Assembly: GCA_041691815.1 (NCBI GenBank)
Contig: JBEPTZ010000117.1
Span: 1-14,060 of the forward strand
Source of the DNA: 70-18 sp041691815
GTDB lineage: Bacteria > Pseudomonadota > Alphaproteobacteria > Acetobacterales > Acetobacteraceae
DNA length: 14,060 nt
Reading direction: 5' to 3'
Made by a program: the position numbers and the translations under genes. How positions within the stretch are numbered: position 1 is the stretch's first letter; every line of letters starts with the position of its first letter. Shown one piece after another: positions 5,989 to 13,512 of the stretch. Under the pieces are notes generated by a model. That model made no database searches and was not told the DNA's origin. It was given only the letters and a program-made list of their open reading frames with translations.

Positions 5989-7320
5989 ATGTGCGATACC
6001 ATGGCCGCCGCCACCGCCAGCGGCATGCTGTTCGCCAAGAACAGCGACCGCGAGCGCAACGAGGCGCAGTATCTGGAATACCTGCCGGCGCGCAGCTACG
6101 GCGCCGGGGCGACGGTTCGTTGCACCTATATCGCCATCCCGCAGGCGGCGCGCACCCATGCGGTGCTGCTGAGCCGGCCATGCTGGATCTGGGGCGCCGA
6201 GATGGGCGCTAACGAGCATGGCGTGGTGATTGGCAACGAGGCGGTGCATCCGCGCAGCACGCCGCAGCGGCGGCCGGCGCTGCTCGGCATGGACCTGCTG
6301 CGACTGGGGCTGGAGCGCAGCGCCTCGGCGGCCGAGGCGGTGACGGTGATCACCGCACTGCTGGAGGCGCATGGCCAGGGCGGCAGCGCCGGGCATCTGC
6401 TGCGGCGCTGGTACGACAACTCGTTCCTGATCGCCGATGCGCGCGAGTGCTTCGTGCTGGAGACGGTGGGGCGGCACTGGGCGGTTGAGCGGGCCGGGGC
6501 GCGGCGGGCGATTTCCAACACCTACAGCATCGGCCTGCCGGACCGGATGAGCGACGGGCTGCTGGCGCATGCGCGGGCGCAGGGCTGGTGGCTGGGCCGC
6601 GGGCAGTTCGATTTCGCCGCCACGGTTACCAACCCGGAGAATCCCGGCCTGGCCGGCGCCATCGCCCGTTGCGGGCGCTCCACCGGCCGGCTGGCGGCGG
6701 TGGCGGCACCGGATGTCGGCGACATGATGAGCGCCTTGCGCGACCACGGCGGGGCGGAGGAGGAGGGCTTCCATCCGCAGGCCCTGCGCGGCCCGACGGT
6801 GTGCATGCATGCCGGTGACGGCGCGCGGCGTGGGCAGTCGGTCGGCTCGCTGGTCAGCGATCTCAGGCCGGGCGGCGCGCTGCATTGGGTGACCGGCAGT
6901 TCGGCGCCGTGCACCAGCCTGTTCAGGCCGGTGTTCCTCGATGCCGGGCTGCCGGAGCAGGGGCCGACGCCGGGCGACCGGCACGACAAGGCGACCTTGT
7001 GGTGGCGGCACGAGCAACTGCATCGGGCGCTGCTGCTGGGCGATTTCGCCGCGGCGATGGCCGAGATCGGCCCCGAGCGGGACGCGATGGAGGCGGAATT
7101 CCGCACCCAGATGGAGGCGGTGCGCGCGGCGCCGCTGGCCATTCGCAAGGCGGCAGTGCAGGCCTGCTGGGACAGCGCGGCGCGGCTGGAGGCACGCTGG
7201 CTGGCGATGGCCGCCCGCCATGCCGGCGCGCCACGGCCCGGCTACGCCAAGGCGTGGGGGCGGATGAACGCGCTGGCCGGCTGGCAACCGGCCGCCCCGG
7301 TGCGCCTGGCGGCGGAGTAG
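5989..7320 (+). CDS. Secernin/peptidase C69-family N-terminal nucleophile hydrolase
   Basis: A 443-aa protein beginning MCDTMAAATASGMLFAKNSD, the signature of secernins and C69 dipeptidases, where removal of Met exposes Cys2 as the N-terminal nucleophile. RERNEAQ, WGAEMGANEHGVVIGNEAV (68-86), DNSFLIAD (143-150) and ISNTYSIG (175-182) are further family blocks. Start at 5989 is chosen because only that ATG places the catalytic cysteine at position 2; AGGGGGA lies about eight bases upstream. No signal peptide is present and one would destroy the N-terminal nucleophile arrangement, so it is cytoplasmic. Family members are dipeptidases or amide hydrolases, with many of unknown substrate. It ends four bases before the MBL-fold gene, with which it likely shares a transcript. 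The C-terminal 130 residues are Ala/Arg-rich helical, typical for the longer secernin-like forms. Confidence 0.9.
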   Translation: MCDTMAAATASGMLFAKNSDRERNEAQYLEYLPARSYGAGATVRCTYIAIPQAARTHAVLLSRPCWIWGAEMGANEHGVVIGNEAVHPRSTPQRRPALLGMDLLRLGLERSASAAEAVTVITALLEAHGQGGSAGHLLRRWYDNSFLIADARECFVLETVGRHWAVERAGARRAISNTYSIGLPDRMSDGLLAHARAQGWWLGRGQFDFAATVTNPENPGLAGAIARCGRSTGRLAAVAAPDVGDMMSALRDHGGAEEEGFHPQALRGPTVCMHAGDGARRGQSVGSLVSDLRPGGALHWVTGSSAPCTSLFRPVFLDAGLPEQGPTPGDRHDKATLWWRHEQLHRALLLGDFAAAMAEIGPERDAMEAEFRTQMEAVRAAPLAIRKAAVQACWDSAARLEARWLAMAARHAGAPRPGYAKAWGRMNALAGWQPAAPVRLAAE

Positions 7321-7324
7321 GCCG

Positions 7325-8119
7325 ATGACCAGCTATCTGTGCACCGCCTGCGGCACCGAATTTCCGCCCGGCGACGCGCCGCCGGCACACTGCCCGATCT
7401 GCGAGGATGAGCGGCAATACGTGCCGGCCGGCGGCCAGGGCTGGACCACCCTGGCGGCGTTCGACGCCAGCCACACCAATATGTGGCGGCAGTTTGAGCC
7501 GGACCTGTTCGCACTCGGCACGGTGCCGGCGTTCGCCATCAACCAGCGGGCGTTCCTGCTGCGCACGCCTGCAGGCAATGTACTGTGGGACTGCATCAGC
7601 CTGCTCGATGACGCCACCATCGCGCTGATCAACGGCCTGGGCGGGCTGGCGGCGATCGCCATCTCGCACCCGCATTACTACAGCCGCATGGCCGCCTGGG
7701 CCGACGCGTTCGACGCCAGGCTGTGGCTGCACGAGGCGGACCGCCAGCATATCGTGCTGCCGACGCCACGGCTGCAACTGTGGTCCGGCGAGCGCCAGGC
7801 GCTGCTGCCGGGGGTGACGCTGGTCAACGCGCCGGGGCATTTCGACGGCGGGGCGATGCTGCACTGGGAGGCGCGCGGCGGCTGCCTGCTGTCCGGCGAC
7901 ATTCTGCAGGTGACGCCGGATCGCTCGGTGAGCGTGATGCGCAGCTATCCGGACCTGATCCCGCTGCCGCCGCGCATCGTGCGGGAGGTGGCGGCACGGG
8001 TGGAACCCTATGCGTTCAATCGCGTCTACGGCGCGTTCTGGGGGCGGGAGATCCTCGCCGACGGCAAGGCCACGGTGCAGCGCGGGCTGGCGCGGTATCT
8101 GCGCTGGATCAGCGACTGA
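7325..8119 (+). CDS. Metallo-beta-lactamase-fold hydrolase with N-terminal zinc ribbon
   Basis: A 264-aa protein. The first 30 residues form a rubredoxin-like zinc ribbon (C6-x-x-C9 and C23-x-x-C26, in LCTACGTEFPPG and HCPICEDE). A metallo-beta-lactamase-like domain follows: ISHPHYYSRM (H115, H117), VNAPGHFDGG (H172) and LLSGDILQV (D192). The usual HxHxDH motif reads HPHYYS, so the Asp and His that bind the second metal are replaced; a subfamily with this SHPHYY wording exists as I recall it, and its chemistry is not known to me. Start ATG at 7325 lies four bases after the C69 stop, with GGAG overlapping the end of that gene, so the pair is an operon. The ribbon may mediate protein or nucleic-acid contact. 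It ends 15 bp from the convergent methyltransferase fusion gene. Confidence 0.88.
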   Translation: MTSYLCTACGTEFPPGDAPPAHCPICEDERQYVPAGGQGWTTLAAFDASHTNMWRQFEPDLFALGTVPAFAINQRAFLLRTPAGNVLWDCISLLDDATIALINGLGGLAAIAISHPHYYSRMAAWADAFDARLWLHEADRQHIVLPTPRLQLWSGERQALLPGVTLVNAPGHFDGGAMLHWEARGGCLLSGDILQVTPDRSVSVMRSYPDLIPLPPRIVREVAARVEPYAFNRVYGAFWGREILADGKATVQRGLARYLRWISD

Positions 8120-8134
8120 GCGCGGACCGCCATC

Positions 8135-9079
8135 CTATATGGTCATCGAAACAATCTTGTAGCCATCCGCCTGGGCCAGCTTCCTGACCGCCTGATCGAA
8201 TTCGGGGATCGTCAGCGGGTAGCCCTCGACGACGGTAATGTCATCGTCCGGGGAAACCGTCTGCATCAGCTGCCGGGCCAGGCCGTCCGATTGCCCGTCT
8301 TGCTGCATGGTCCTGGAAAACCGGGCAATGTCCCCCACCCCGACGGATTTCAGGTAATGCGCGTAATGTTTCGGCTCGCTGCTCGGCAGCCGGGAGAGCT
8401 GGCCGATGAACACGTCGAGGTGGATGGTCCGGATGCCGCGCGCCGCGAACAGGCGGGCAAAGCTCGATTTGCCGGCGCCCGACTCGCCGGCGACCAGGAA
8501 CAGCGTCGGCCGGCGTGGCTTGCAGTGCAGCACATGGCGCTCTTGCGGGTCGCCGATCTGGGCGACCGAAGCGCCCATTGTTCGCACGCTGTATTTGCTG
8601 AGCAGTTCGTCGGCCAGCAGGCCCAGCGTCGGGAAGCGCAGGGTGCCGTCATGCCGCTGCACCAGCTTCCAGCTTTTCTTGTCCCAATCCATCACCATGC
8701 CGGCTTCCAGGATCAGGGTGCCGCGCGGGTTCAGGTTGTTGACCAGCTTGTCGAGCAGGGCTTTCGGCCGTTTCTCGTAGTGGATCGCCGATAGGAACAG
8801 GATGTAGTCGAATTTTTCGCCGCCGAGATCCCACCAGGACTGGTGACGGAATTCGGCGCCGGCAACCCGCTGCGTCGCGCTCGCGATGGTGGCGGCATTG
8901 CTGTCGATGCCAAGCACCCGCGCCGCACCCCGCTCCAGCGCGACCTGGCAGAAATAGCCTTCGTTGCAGCCGATATCGAGGACCGACTTGCCGGAGAGAC
9001 CGGCGGGGAGCCGGATCGCTCGCAATTTCTCCGCCGAACGGCTATCACCCTTGTCATCGCCAAAACTCTGATATGCCAT
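8135..9079 (-). CDS. Fusion of SAM-dependent methyltransferase and P-loop kinase/NTPase domains
   Basis: A 314-aa two-domain protein. Residues about 1-185 are a class I methyltransferase: motif I VLDIGCNEGYF (33-43), acidic D59 ending strand 2 in LGIDSNAAT, and YILFLSAIHY (92-101) at the motif IV position. Residues about 190-314 form a P-loop domain with Walker A GESGAGKSS (198-206), then HLDVFIG (220-226) and ITVVEGYPL (281-289), which recall small-molecule or nucleotide kinases. The P-loop part is only about 125 residues, short for such kinases, and ends at KIVSMTI with no lid or late base-binding segment, so it may be a minimal or truncated version. Start ATG at 9079 has only a weak AGG upstream. 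It stands alone between the convergent MBL gene and a GC-rich hairpin box. Substrate unknown; bifunctional modification of a metabolite or glycan is an inference. Confidence 0.85.
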   Translation of the reverse strand: MAYQSFGDDKGDSRSAEKLRAIRLPAGLSGKSVLDIGCNEGYFCQVALERGAARVLGIDSNAATIASATQRVAGAEFRHQSWWDLGGEKFDYILFLSAIHYEKRPKALLDKLVNNLNPRGTLILEAGMVMDWDKKSWKLVQRHDGTLRFPTLGLLADELLSKYSVRTMGASVAQIGDPQERHVLHCKPRRPTLFLVAGESGAGKSSFARLFAARGIRTIHLDVFIGQLSRLPSSEPKHYAHYLKSVGVGDIARFSRTMQQDGQSDGLARQLMQTVSPDDDITVVEGYPLTIPEFDQAVRKLAQADGYKIVSMTI

Positions 9080-9188
9080 GGTGTCAGCCTGTCATGCGGT
9101 GTGTCGGCGCCGGCCGGCACAAATCACATATCCCCCGTTGCGTCCAGCAATCGCCATCGACGCGGCCGCGCAATCAGCGTCCGGGGTT

Positions 9189-9229
9189 CCAAGGGCCCGG
9201 CCCTTGGCGGGGTTCGGGGCAGCGCCCCG
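9189..9229. repeat. GC-rich double hairpin box, candidate terminator
   Basis: Two adjacent inverted repeats lie in the 171-bp gap after the beta-propeller gene: CCAAGGGC-CCG-GCCCTTGG at 9189-9207 and CGGGGC-AGC-GCCCCG at 9215-9229, joined by CGGGGTT. Read on the minus strand they come 22 bases after the stop of the upstream gene. There is no T-run, so intrinsic termination is unproven. The wording resembles GC-rich repeats that I recall as scattered between genes in Acetobacteraceae, but only one copy is in this window. The rest of the gap (9080-9188) shows nothing I can name. Confidence 0.55.
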
Positions 9230-9250
9230 CCTTGCTGCCCTGCCTAGCGC

Positions 9251-12200
9251 TCAGCCGGAAATCGCCGCGACGCCGCCGGCCGACTGGTTCAGCCCGGCGA
9301 TCTCGCCGGCGATCAGCGCGTCCAGTGCCGAGAACTGCGCCTTCACCTTGCTGGTGATATCGGCGGTGACGCCGCGCGCCTGGCTGGTTGGCGCGCTGTC
9401 GCCGATCGAGACCAGTTGGGTGAGGCTGGACAGCGTGTCGGCCAGCCCGGCCGGGTTGCGCAGCGTGTCGCGGGCGGATTGACGCTTGGTGTCGACCAGG
9501 GTGGTTTCGATCTGCGCCAGCGACGCCTCCACCGTGGTGCAGCGCGCCGCCATCTCCGGCGCCCGGTCGCGCAGTGCCGCCACCTGGCGCTTCATCCGGC
9601 GGATGCGGTTCACCGTTTCGTTGAGTTCGCCGATGGTGCCGGCCAACTCGGCGAGCAGCGCCGCCTGGGCGGCGAAGGCGTCCCGGCTGGTGGTGACGCG
9701 CGGGTCTTTCACGACATCGATCGAGGCCGAGGAGGTGGCGTCGCCGGCGCTCATCTCCACCGTGTAGCGGCCGGGCACCACCAGGGCGCCGGCCGGCGGG
9801 TCCGGCTCCTTCGATAGCGGCTTCGGCTTCACCGGCGCCAGCGCGGGGTCGAGATTGGTCGGACCAGGGCGCTTGAGGTCCCAGATGAAGCGGTTGAGGC
9901 CCTGCTTGCCGGGCGGGCGGCGGGCGGGCACTGGATCGTCGGCGGCGAAGCGCACCACCTCGGCGCCGGCGGCGTCGCGGATGGTGAGCGAGACCGGCGT
10001 GGCGGCATCGAGCCAGTAATACAGGATGGCGCCGTTCGGCGGGTTCTCGCCGACATCGAGGTATTCCCGCCGCTTGCTGCCGTCCGGCATGTCGACCACC
10101 GCGATGCCGCCGCCGACCCCGAAGGTGAGACCGAACGAGACCGGGCCTTTGACGTTGCCGAGGGCGGCGTGGTGCAGCCGCATGCGGATGGTCTGGCGCG
10201 GCGCCACCAGCCGGGTGCCGGATTTGCCGGCGGCGATCTCGCGCAGCGGCGAGATGTCGTCAAGAATCCAGAACGAGCGGCCGTGGGTGCCGAGCACCAG
10301 ATCGGCATTCTTGAGCTTGATGTCGTAGACCGGCGTTACCGGCAGCCCGCCGCCCATCCGCAGCCAATGCGCCCCGGCATCGGTGCTGTGGAACAGGCCG
10401 GTCTCGGTGCCGACGAACAACAGGTTCTTCGCCACCGGGTCGACCCGTAGCACGCGGGTGATTTCGTCCTGCGGCAGGTCGCCGTTCACCGAGGCCCAGC
10501 TTCTGCCGGCATCGGTGGAGCGGAACAGATACGGCTTGTAGTCGGAAAGTTTGTAGCGGGTGGCAGTGACGTAGACGGTGTCGGCGTCATGCGGCGAGAT
10601 TTCGACGCAGCCGACATAGGCCAGTTCCGGCATCCCCGGCGGGGTGACGTTGGCCCAACTGCCGCCATCGTCGCGGCTGACATGCACCAGCCCGTCATCG
10701 GTGGAGGCCCAGATCTCGCCCTGGCGATGTGGGTTCTCCACCACCGAGGCGCAGGTGGCATGCACCTCGGCGCCGGCGCTCTCGCGGGTGACCTGGCCGC
10801 CGGAATGGTCCTGGCGGGATTTGTCGTTGAGGCTGAGGTCGGGCGAGATCGGCTCCCAGCTCATCCCCTCGTCGCGGGTGCGGAACACATGGTTGCCGCC
10901 GACATACAGCGTGCCGGGGTCGTGCGGCGAGAAGGCGATCGGGTAGGTCCAGGCGAAGCGATATTTCAGGTCGCGCGGCGCCACCCCGGTATTCTGCTCC
11001 GGCCAGACATTGATCAGCTGGATCTGCCTTGTGCGATGATCGTAGCGCTGCAACGCGCCGGCGCCGCCGGGGCTGGAGCCGACCGCGCCGCAATAGACGA
11101 TGTTGGAATCGCGCGGATCGACGACGATGAAACCGCTCTCGCCGGTGCCGGGATAGTGGCAGTCCAGCAGCGGAATGGCGCCCCAGTGCGACGCCGATGG
11201 CACCGCCACCGAGGTGTTGTCCTGCTGGGTGCCGTAGACCCGGTAGGGAAACTCATTGTCGATATCGATACGATACAACTGCGCGGTCAACTGGTTGTAG
11301 ATCGACGACCAGGTGATGCCGCCATTGAAGGTCACGCCGCAGCCGCCATCATTGCCCTGGATCATGTGCGAGGGATCGTGCGGATCGACCCAGACGTCAT
11401 GGTTGTCGCCGTGGCCGGTGTTGATTTCGGTAAAACTCACGCCGCCATCGGTAGATTTCCACATGCCGAGATTGGTGATGTAGACGGTGCCTTCATGTCC
11501 GGTATCGGCGTAGACATGGGTGTAGTACCACGGCCGGTGCATCAGGTCGCGGTTGTTGCTGGTCAGCACCCAGCTGGCGCCGTAGTCGTCCGAGCGATAC
11601 AGGCCGGATTTCTCCTGCTGCGCTTCCACCAGCGCCCACACCCGCCCGGCGCGAACCGGCGAGACGGCGACACCGATCTTGCCGAGCAGCCCGTCCGGCA
11701 ATCCAGGCGCGGTGGTGATCTCTTCCCAGGTGTCGCCGCCGCCCATCGAGCGATACAGGCCGCAATCCGGGCCGCCGGAGGAGATGTTCCAGAAGCTGCG
11801 GCGGGTCTGCCAGATGGTGGCGAACAGGATGCGCGGGTTCTCCGCATCCATGGCGATATCCACCGCACCGGCGCGATCGCTCTTGAACAGGATGCGCTGC
11901 CAGGAGGCGCCGCCATCCTCGCTGCGATAGACGCCGCGCTGCTCATTGGGGCCGAAGATGTCGCCGAGGGCGGCGATATACACCAGGTCGGGGTTGTCGG
12001 GATGGATCAGCACCCGGCCGATATGCTTGCTCTCGGCCAGCCCCATATGCGCCCAGCTGCGCCCGGCATCGGTGGATTTATACACCCCGTCGCCGTACGA
12101 CACATCGAGCCGGATGGTGGTCTCGCCCATGCCGGCGTAGATCACGTTGGAATCCGCCCGCGCCACCGCCAGCGCCCCGACCGAGGAGGTTTTGAAGAAG

Positions 12201-12400
12201 CCGTCGCTGACATTGCGCCAGTACTGGCCGCCGTCGATGGTCTTCCACACCCCGCCGGCGCAGGCACCGAAATAGCCCACCATCGGGTTCTGTGCGTCGC
12301 CGGCCACCGCCACCACGCGGCCGCCGCGGGTCGGCCCGATGCAGCGCCATTTCAGGCCGCCGAGATCGGTGGCGGCGATGGGTGTGGGTGAAGCGGCCAT
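9251..12400 (-). CDS. Asp-box (BNR/VPS10-like) beta-propeller protein, 1049 aa
   Basis: The first about 690 residues carry eleven Asp-box-like repeats, S/T-x-D-x-G-x-x-W, for example KTIDGGQYW (53-61), KSTDAGRSW, RSEDGGASW, RSDDYGASW, RTRDEGMSW and HSTDAGAHW (about 670-680), the hallmark of BNR/sortilin-type propellers, so one large or two tandem propellers are expected. RPWYYTHVYAD and IQGNDGGCGV are characteristic of this bacterial family. Residues near 870-900 form a beta-sandwich (GRYTVEMSAG, DPRVTTS), followed by a heptad-like helical stretch around 911-974 and a helical tail. The protein is often named glycosyl hydrolase, but no catalytic residues are evident, so a binding or scaffold role is as likely. 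The start at 12400 (MAASPTPIAATD) is chosen over the in-frame ATG at 12445 because GGGA lies nearby upstream; neither start encodes a signal peptide. Confidence 0.87.
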   Translation of the reverse strand: MAASPTPIAATDLGGLKWRCIGPTRGGRVVAVAGDAQNPMVGYFGACAGGVWKTIDGGQYWRNVSDGFFKTSSVGALAVARADSNVIYAGMGETTIRLDVSYGDGVYKSTDAGRSWAHMGLAESKHIGRVLIHPDNPDLVYIAALGDIFGPNEQRGVYRSEDGGASWQRILFKSDRAGAVDIAMDAENPRILFATIWQTRRSFWNISSGGPDCGLYRSMGGGDTWEEITTAPGLPDGLLGKIGVAVSPVRAGRVWALVEAQQEKSGLYRSDDYGASWVLTSNNRDLMHRPWYYTHVYADTGHEGTVYITNLGMWKSTDGGVSFTEINTGHGDNHDVWVDPHDPSHMIQGNDGGCGVTFNGGITWSSIYNQLTAQLYRIDIDNEFPYRVYGTQQDNTSVAVPSASHWGAIPLLDCHYPGTGESGFIVVDPRDSNIVYCGAVGSSPGGAGALQRYDHRTRQIQLINVWPEQNTGVAPRDLKYRFAWTYPIAFSPHDPGTLYVGGNHVFRTRDEGMSWEPISPDLSLNDKSRQDHSGGQVTRESAGAEVHATCASVVENPHRQGEIWASTDDGLVHVSRDDGGSWANVTPPGMPELAYVGCVEISPHDADTVYVTATRYKLSDYKPYLFRSTDAGRSWASVNGDLPQDEITRVLRVDPVAKNLLFVGTETGLFHSTDAGAHWLRMGGGLPVTPVYDIKLKNADLVLGTHGRSFWILDDISPLREIAAGKSGTRLVAPRQTIRMRLHHAALGNVKGPVSFGLTFGVGGGIAVVDMPDGSKRREYLDVGENPPNGAILYYWLDAATPVSLTIRDAAGAEVVRFAADDPVPARRPPGKQGLNRFIWDLKRPGPTNLDPALAPVKPKPLSKEPDPPAGALVVPGRYTVEMSAGDATSSASIDVVKDPRVTTSRDAFAAQAALLAELAGTIGELNETVNRIRRMKRQVAALRDRAPEMAARCTTVEASLAQIETTLVDTKRQSARDTLRNPAGLADTLSSLTQLVSIGDSAPTSQARGVTADITSKVKAQFSALDALIAGEIAGLNQSAGGVAAISG

Positions 12401-12525
12401 GGCAGGTGTCCCGTTCCCGAGATATGATGAACATAGCCGTAACATGGCGGAATCGGGCCTTGCCGAATCCAGCCGTCAGCAGCCGGCGCCAGCAACCCGG
12501 CGCGGCGAAGTTCGGTTTGCCGCCG

Positions 12526-12684
12526 TCAGCGGCGCTTGGACGACCTGTTGGCCAGCGCCGCCATGATGCGGCGGCGGAACACGATCGCCACCACCGCGAT
12601 GACGATGGCGCCGAGCCAGATCATTTCCGTTGAGCCGTCGCCGCCATCGGGGGACCAGCCGAACCAGGTTTCGAAGAAATCCAT
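12526..12684 (-). CDS. Small single-pass membrane protein, 52 aa
   Basis: A 52-residue frame from ATG at 12684 to TGA at 12526. The product starts MDFFETWFGWSPDGGDGS, continues with a hydrophobic segment MIWLGAIVIAVVAIVF (about 21-36), and ends in a strongly basic tail (RRRIMAALANRSSKRR). This is a single transmembrane helix with N-out, C-in topology by the positive-inside rule. GAGGA lies seven bases before the ATG, and codon use matches the neighbours, which supports coding. I do not recognise the family. It lies 114 bp after flgD on the same strand and 125 bp before the beta-propeller start, so it could be the tail of the flagellar transcript or independent. The role is unknown; assembly factor or stress small protein are open options. 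Confidence 0.68.
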   Translation of the reverse strand: MDFFETWFGWSPDGGDGSTEMIWLGAIVIAVVAIVFRRRIMAALANRSSKRR

Positions 12685-12798
12685 AAGCGTTTCCTCACTC
12701 TTCCCCGCGTCGCGGCCGTCATTCGCAGCCGTAACGCAAAGTCTCTCCCGTTTGCGGCACGCTGTCCAGCATGGGCTGAGGCGGGGTGGCAGCGTCGG

Positions 12799-13494
12799 TC
12801 AGTTCAGCACCTGCTTCACCGCCGAGAAATCCACCGCCAGCGCGCCCATCTGCAAAGTCAGGCCGCTGCCGTTCTGCACCACGCCGGTGGCGGTGCCCTG
12901 CACGGTGAACGGCAGCGCCTGGGCGGCGCCGCTGCCGTCCGCACCCATCACCGCCACCCGGTAGCTGCCATCGGCCAGCTGGTTGCCGTTGATGTCCTGG
13001 CCGTTCCAGCTCCAGCTGTTGCTGCCGGCCTTGGCGTCCACCAGCGCGTCGGTGAGCTTGGCGCCGCTGTCGCTGTAGACCGCGATCGCCACCGGGCCGG
13101 CAGCCGGCGCGGTGAATTGCAGCCCGGCGGCGCCGTTCTGCAACGCCAGGTGGTCGGAGGTGACGCTGACCTGGTGGCCGACCATGGCGGTGGATTGCAG
13201 CACTCCGGCGGCCTGGGTGAGCTGGATCAGCTGGGTCAGGCTGGAATTGGTGTTGATCTGCTGCTCGACGCTGGAGAACTGCACCAGCTGGCTGGTGAAC
13301 TGGTTGGTGTCGAGCGGGCTGGTGGGGTCCTGGTTCTGCAACTGGGTCATCAGCATCTGCAGGAAGGTCTGGAAATTTCCGGACAGCGAATTGCTCGCCG
13401 CCTGCGCCGCGGTGGGCGTGGCGGCGGTGCCGGCGACCGCGGCGGCATTGGCGGCCTGGGCCAGATTGGCGGGCGTGGTGGGGGCGATGCTCAT
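12799..13494 (-). CDS. flgD: Flagellar basal-body rod modification / hook-capping protein FlgD
   Basis: A 231-aa protein of usual FlgD length. The conserved N-terminal signature is present at about 44-86: FLQMLMTQLQNQDPTSPLDT, then NQFTSQLVQFSSVEQQINTN. The C-terminal half holds the Ig-like/tudor-like hybrid domain, with WNGQDINGNQLADGSYRV (163-180) and the closing VQGTATGV (198-205) strands. FlgD forms the temporary cap on which hook subunits polymerise outside the cell; it is exported by the flagellar type III system and needs no cleavable signal peptide. The first 40 residues are Ala/Thr-rich and low complexity. The start has AAGGA eight bases upstream. It is 18 bp downstream of fliK, so the hook-length regulator and the cap are made from one transcript. 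Identification is secure. Confidence 0.96.
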   Translation of the reverse strand: MSIAPTTPANLAQAANAAAVAGTAATPTAAQAASNSLSGNFQTFLQMLMTQLQNQDPTSPLDTNQFTSQLVQFSSVEQQINTNSSLTQLIQLTQAAGVLQSTAMVGHQVSVTSDHLALQNGAAGLQFTAPAAGPVAIAVYSDSGAKLTDALVDAKAGSNSWSWNGQDINGNQLADGSYRVAVMGADGSGAAQALPFTVQGTATGVVQNGSGLTLQMGALAVDFSAVKQVLN

Positions 13495-13512
13495 CGGTCG
13501 GGTCCTTGGTGC

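Noticed and set aside
5877..6059. Longer N-terminus for the 105-aa protein (start at 6059)
   Set aside because: It would overlap the start of the divergent C69 gene, and the extension is Arg/Pro-rich; the internal ATG at 5876 has a good GAGGA site.
5182..7287. Minus-strand open frame of 701 codons
   Set aside because: It is antisense to the C69 gene and out of frame in the hydrolase; composition is Arg/Pro/Ala/His-rich and no domain is seen.
10589..12391. Plus-strand open frame of 600 codons opposite the propeller gene
   Set aside because: Composition is Ala/Gly/His/Asp-rich with no family motif, and the other strand has eleven Asp boxes in frame; it is a shadow caused by GC-rich third positions.
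12401..12445. Fifteen-residue longer N-terminus for the propeller protein
   Set aside because: No ribosome binding site precedes the ATG at 12445, and the extra residues do not form a signal peptide.
12745..12785. Possible sigma-54 promoter (GGCAC...GC) before the flagellar-side genes
   Set aside because: The GG to GC spacing is 11 rather than 10 and the strand does not suit the genes next to it.
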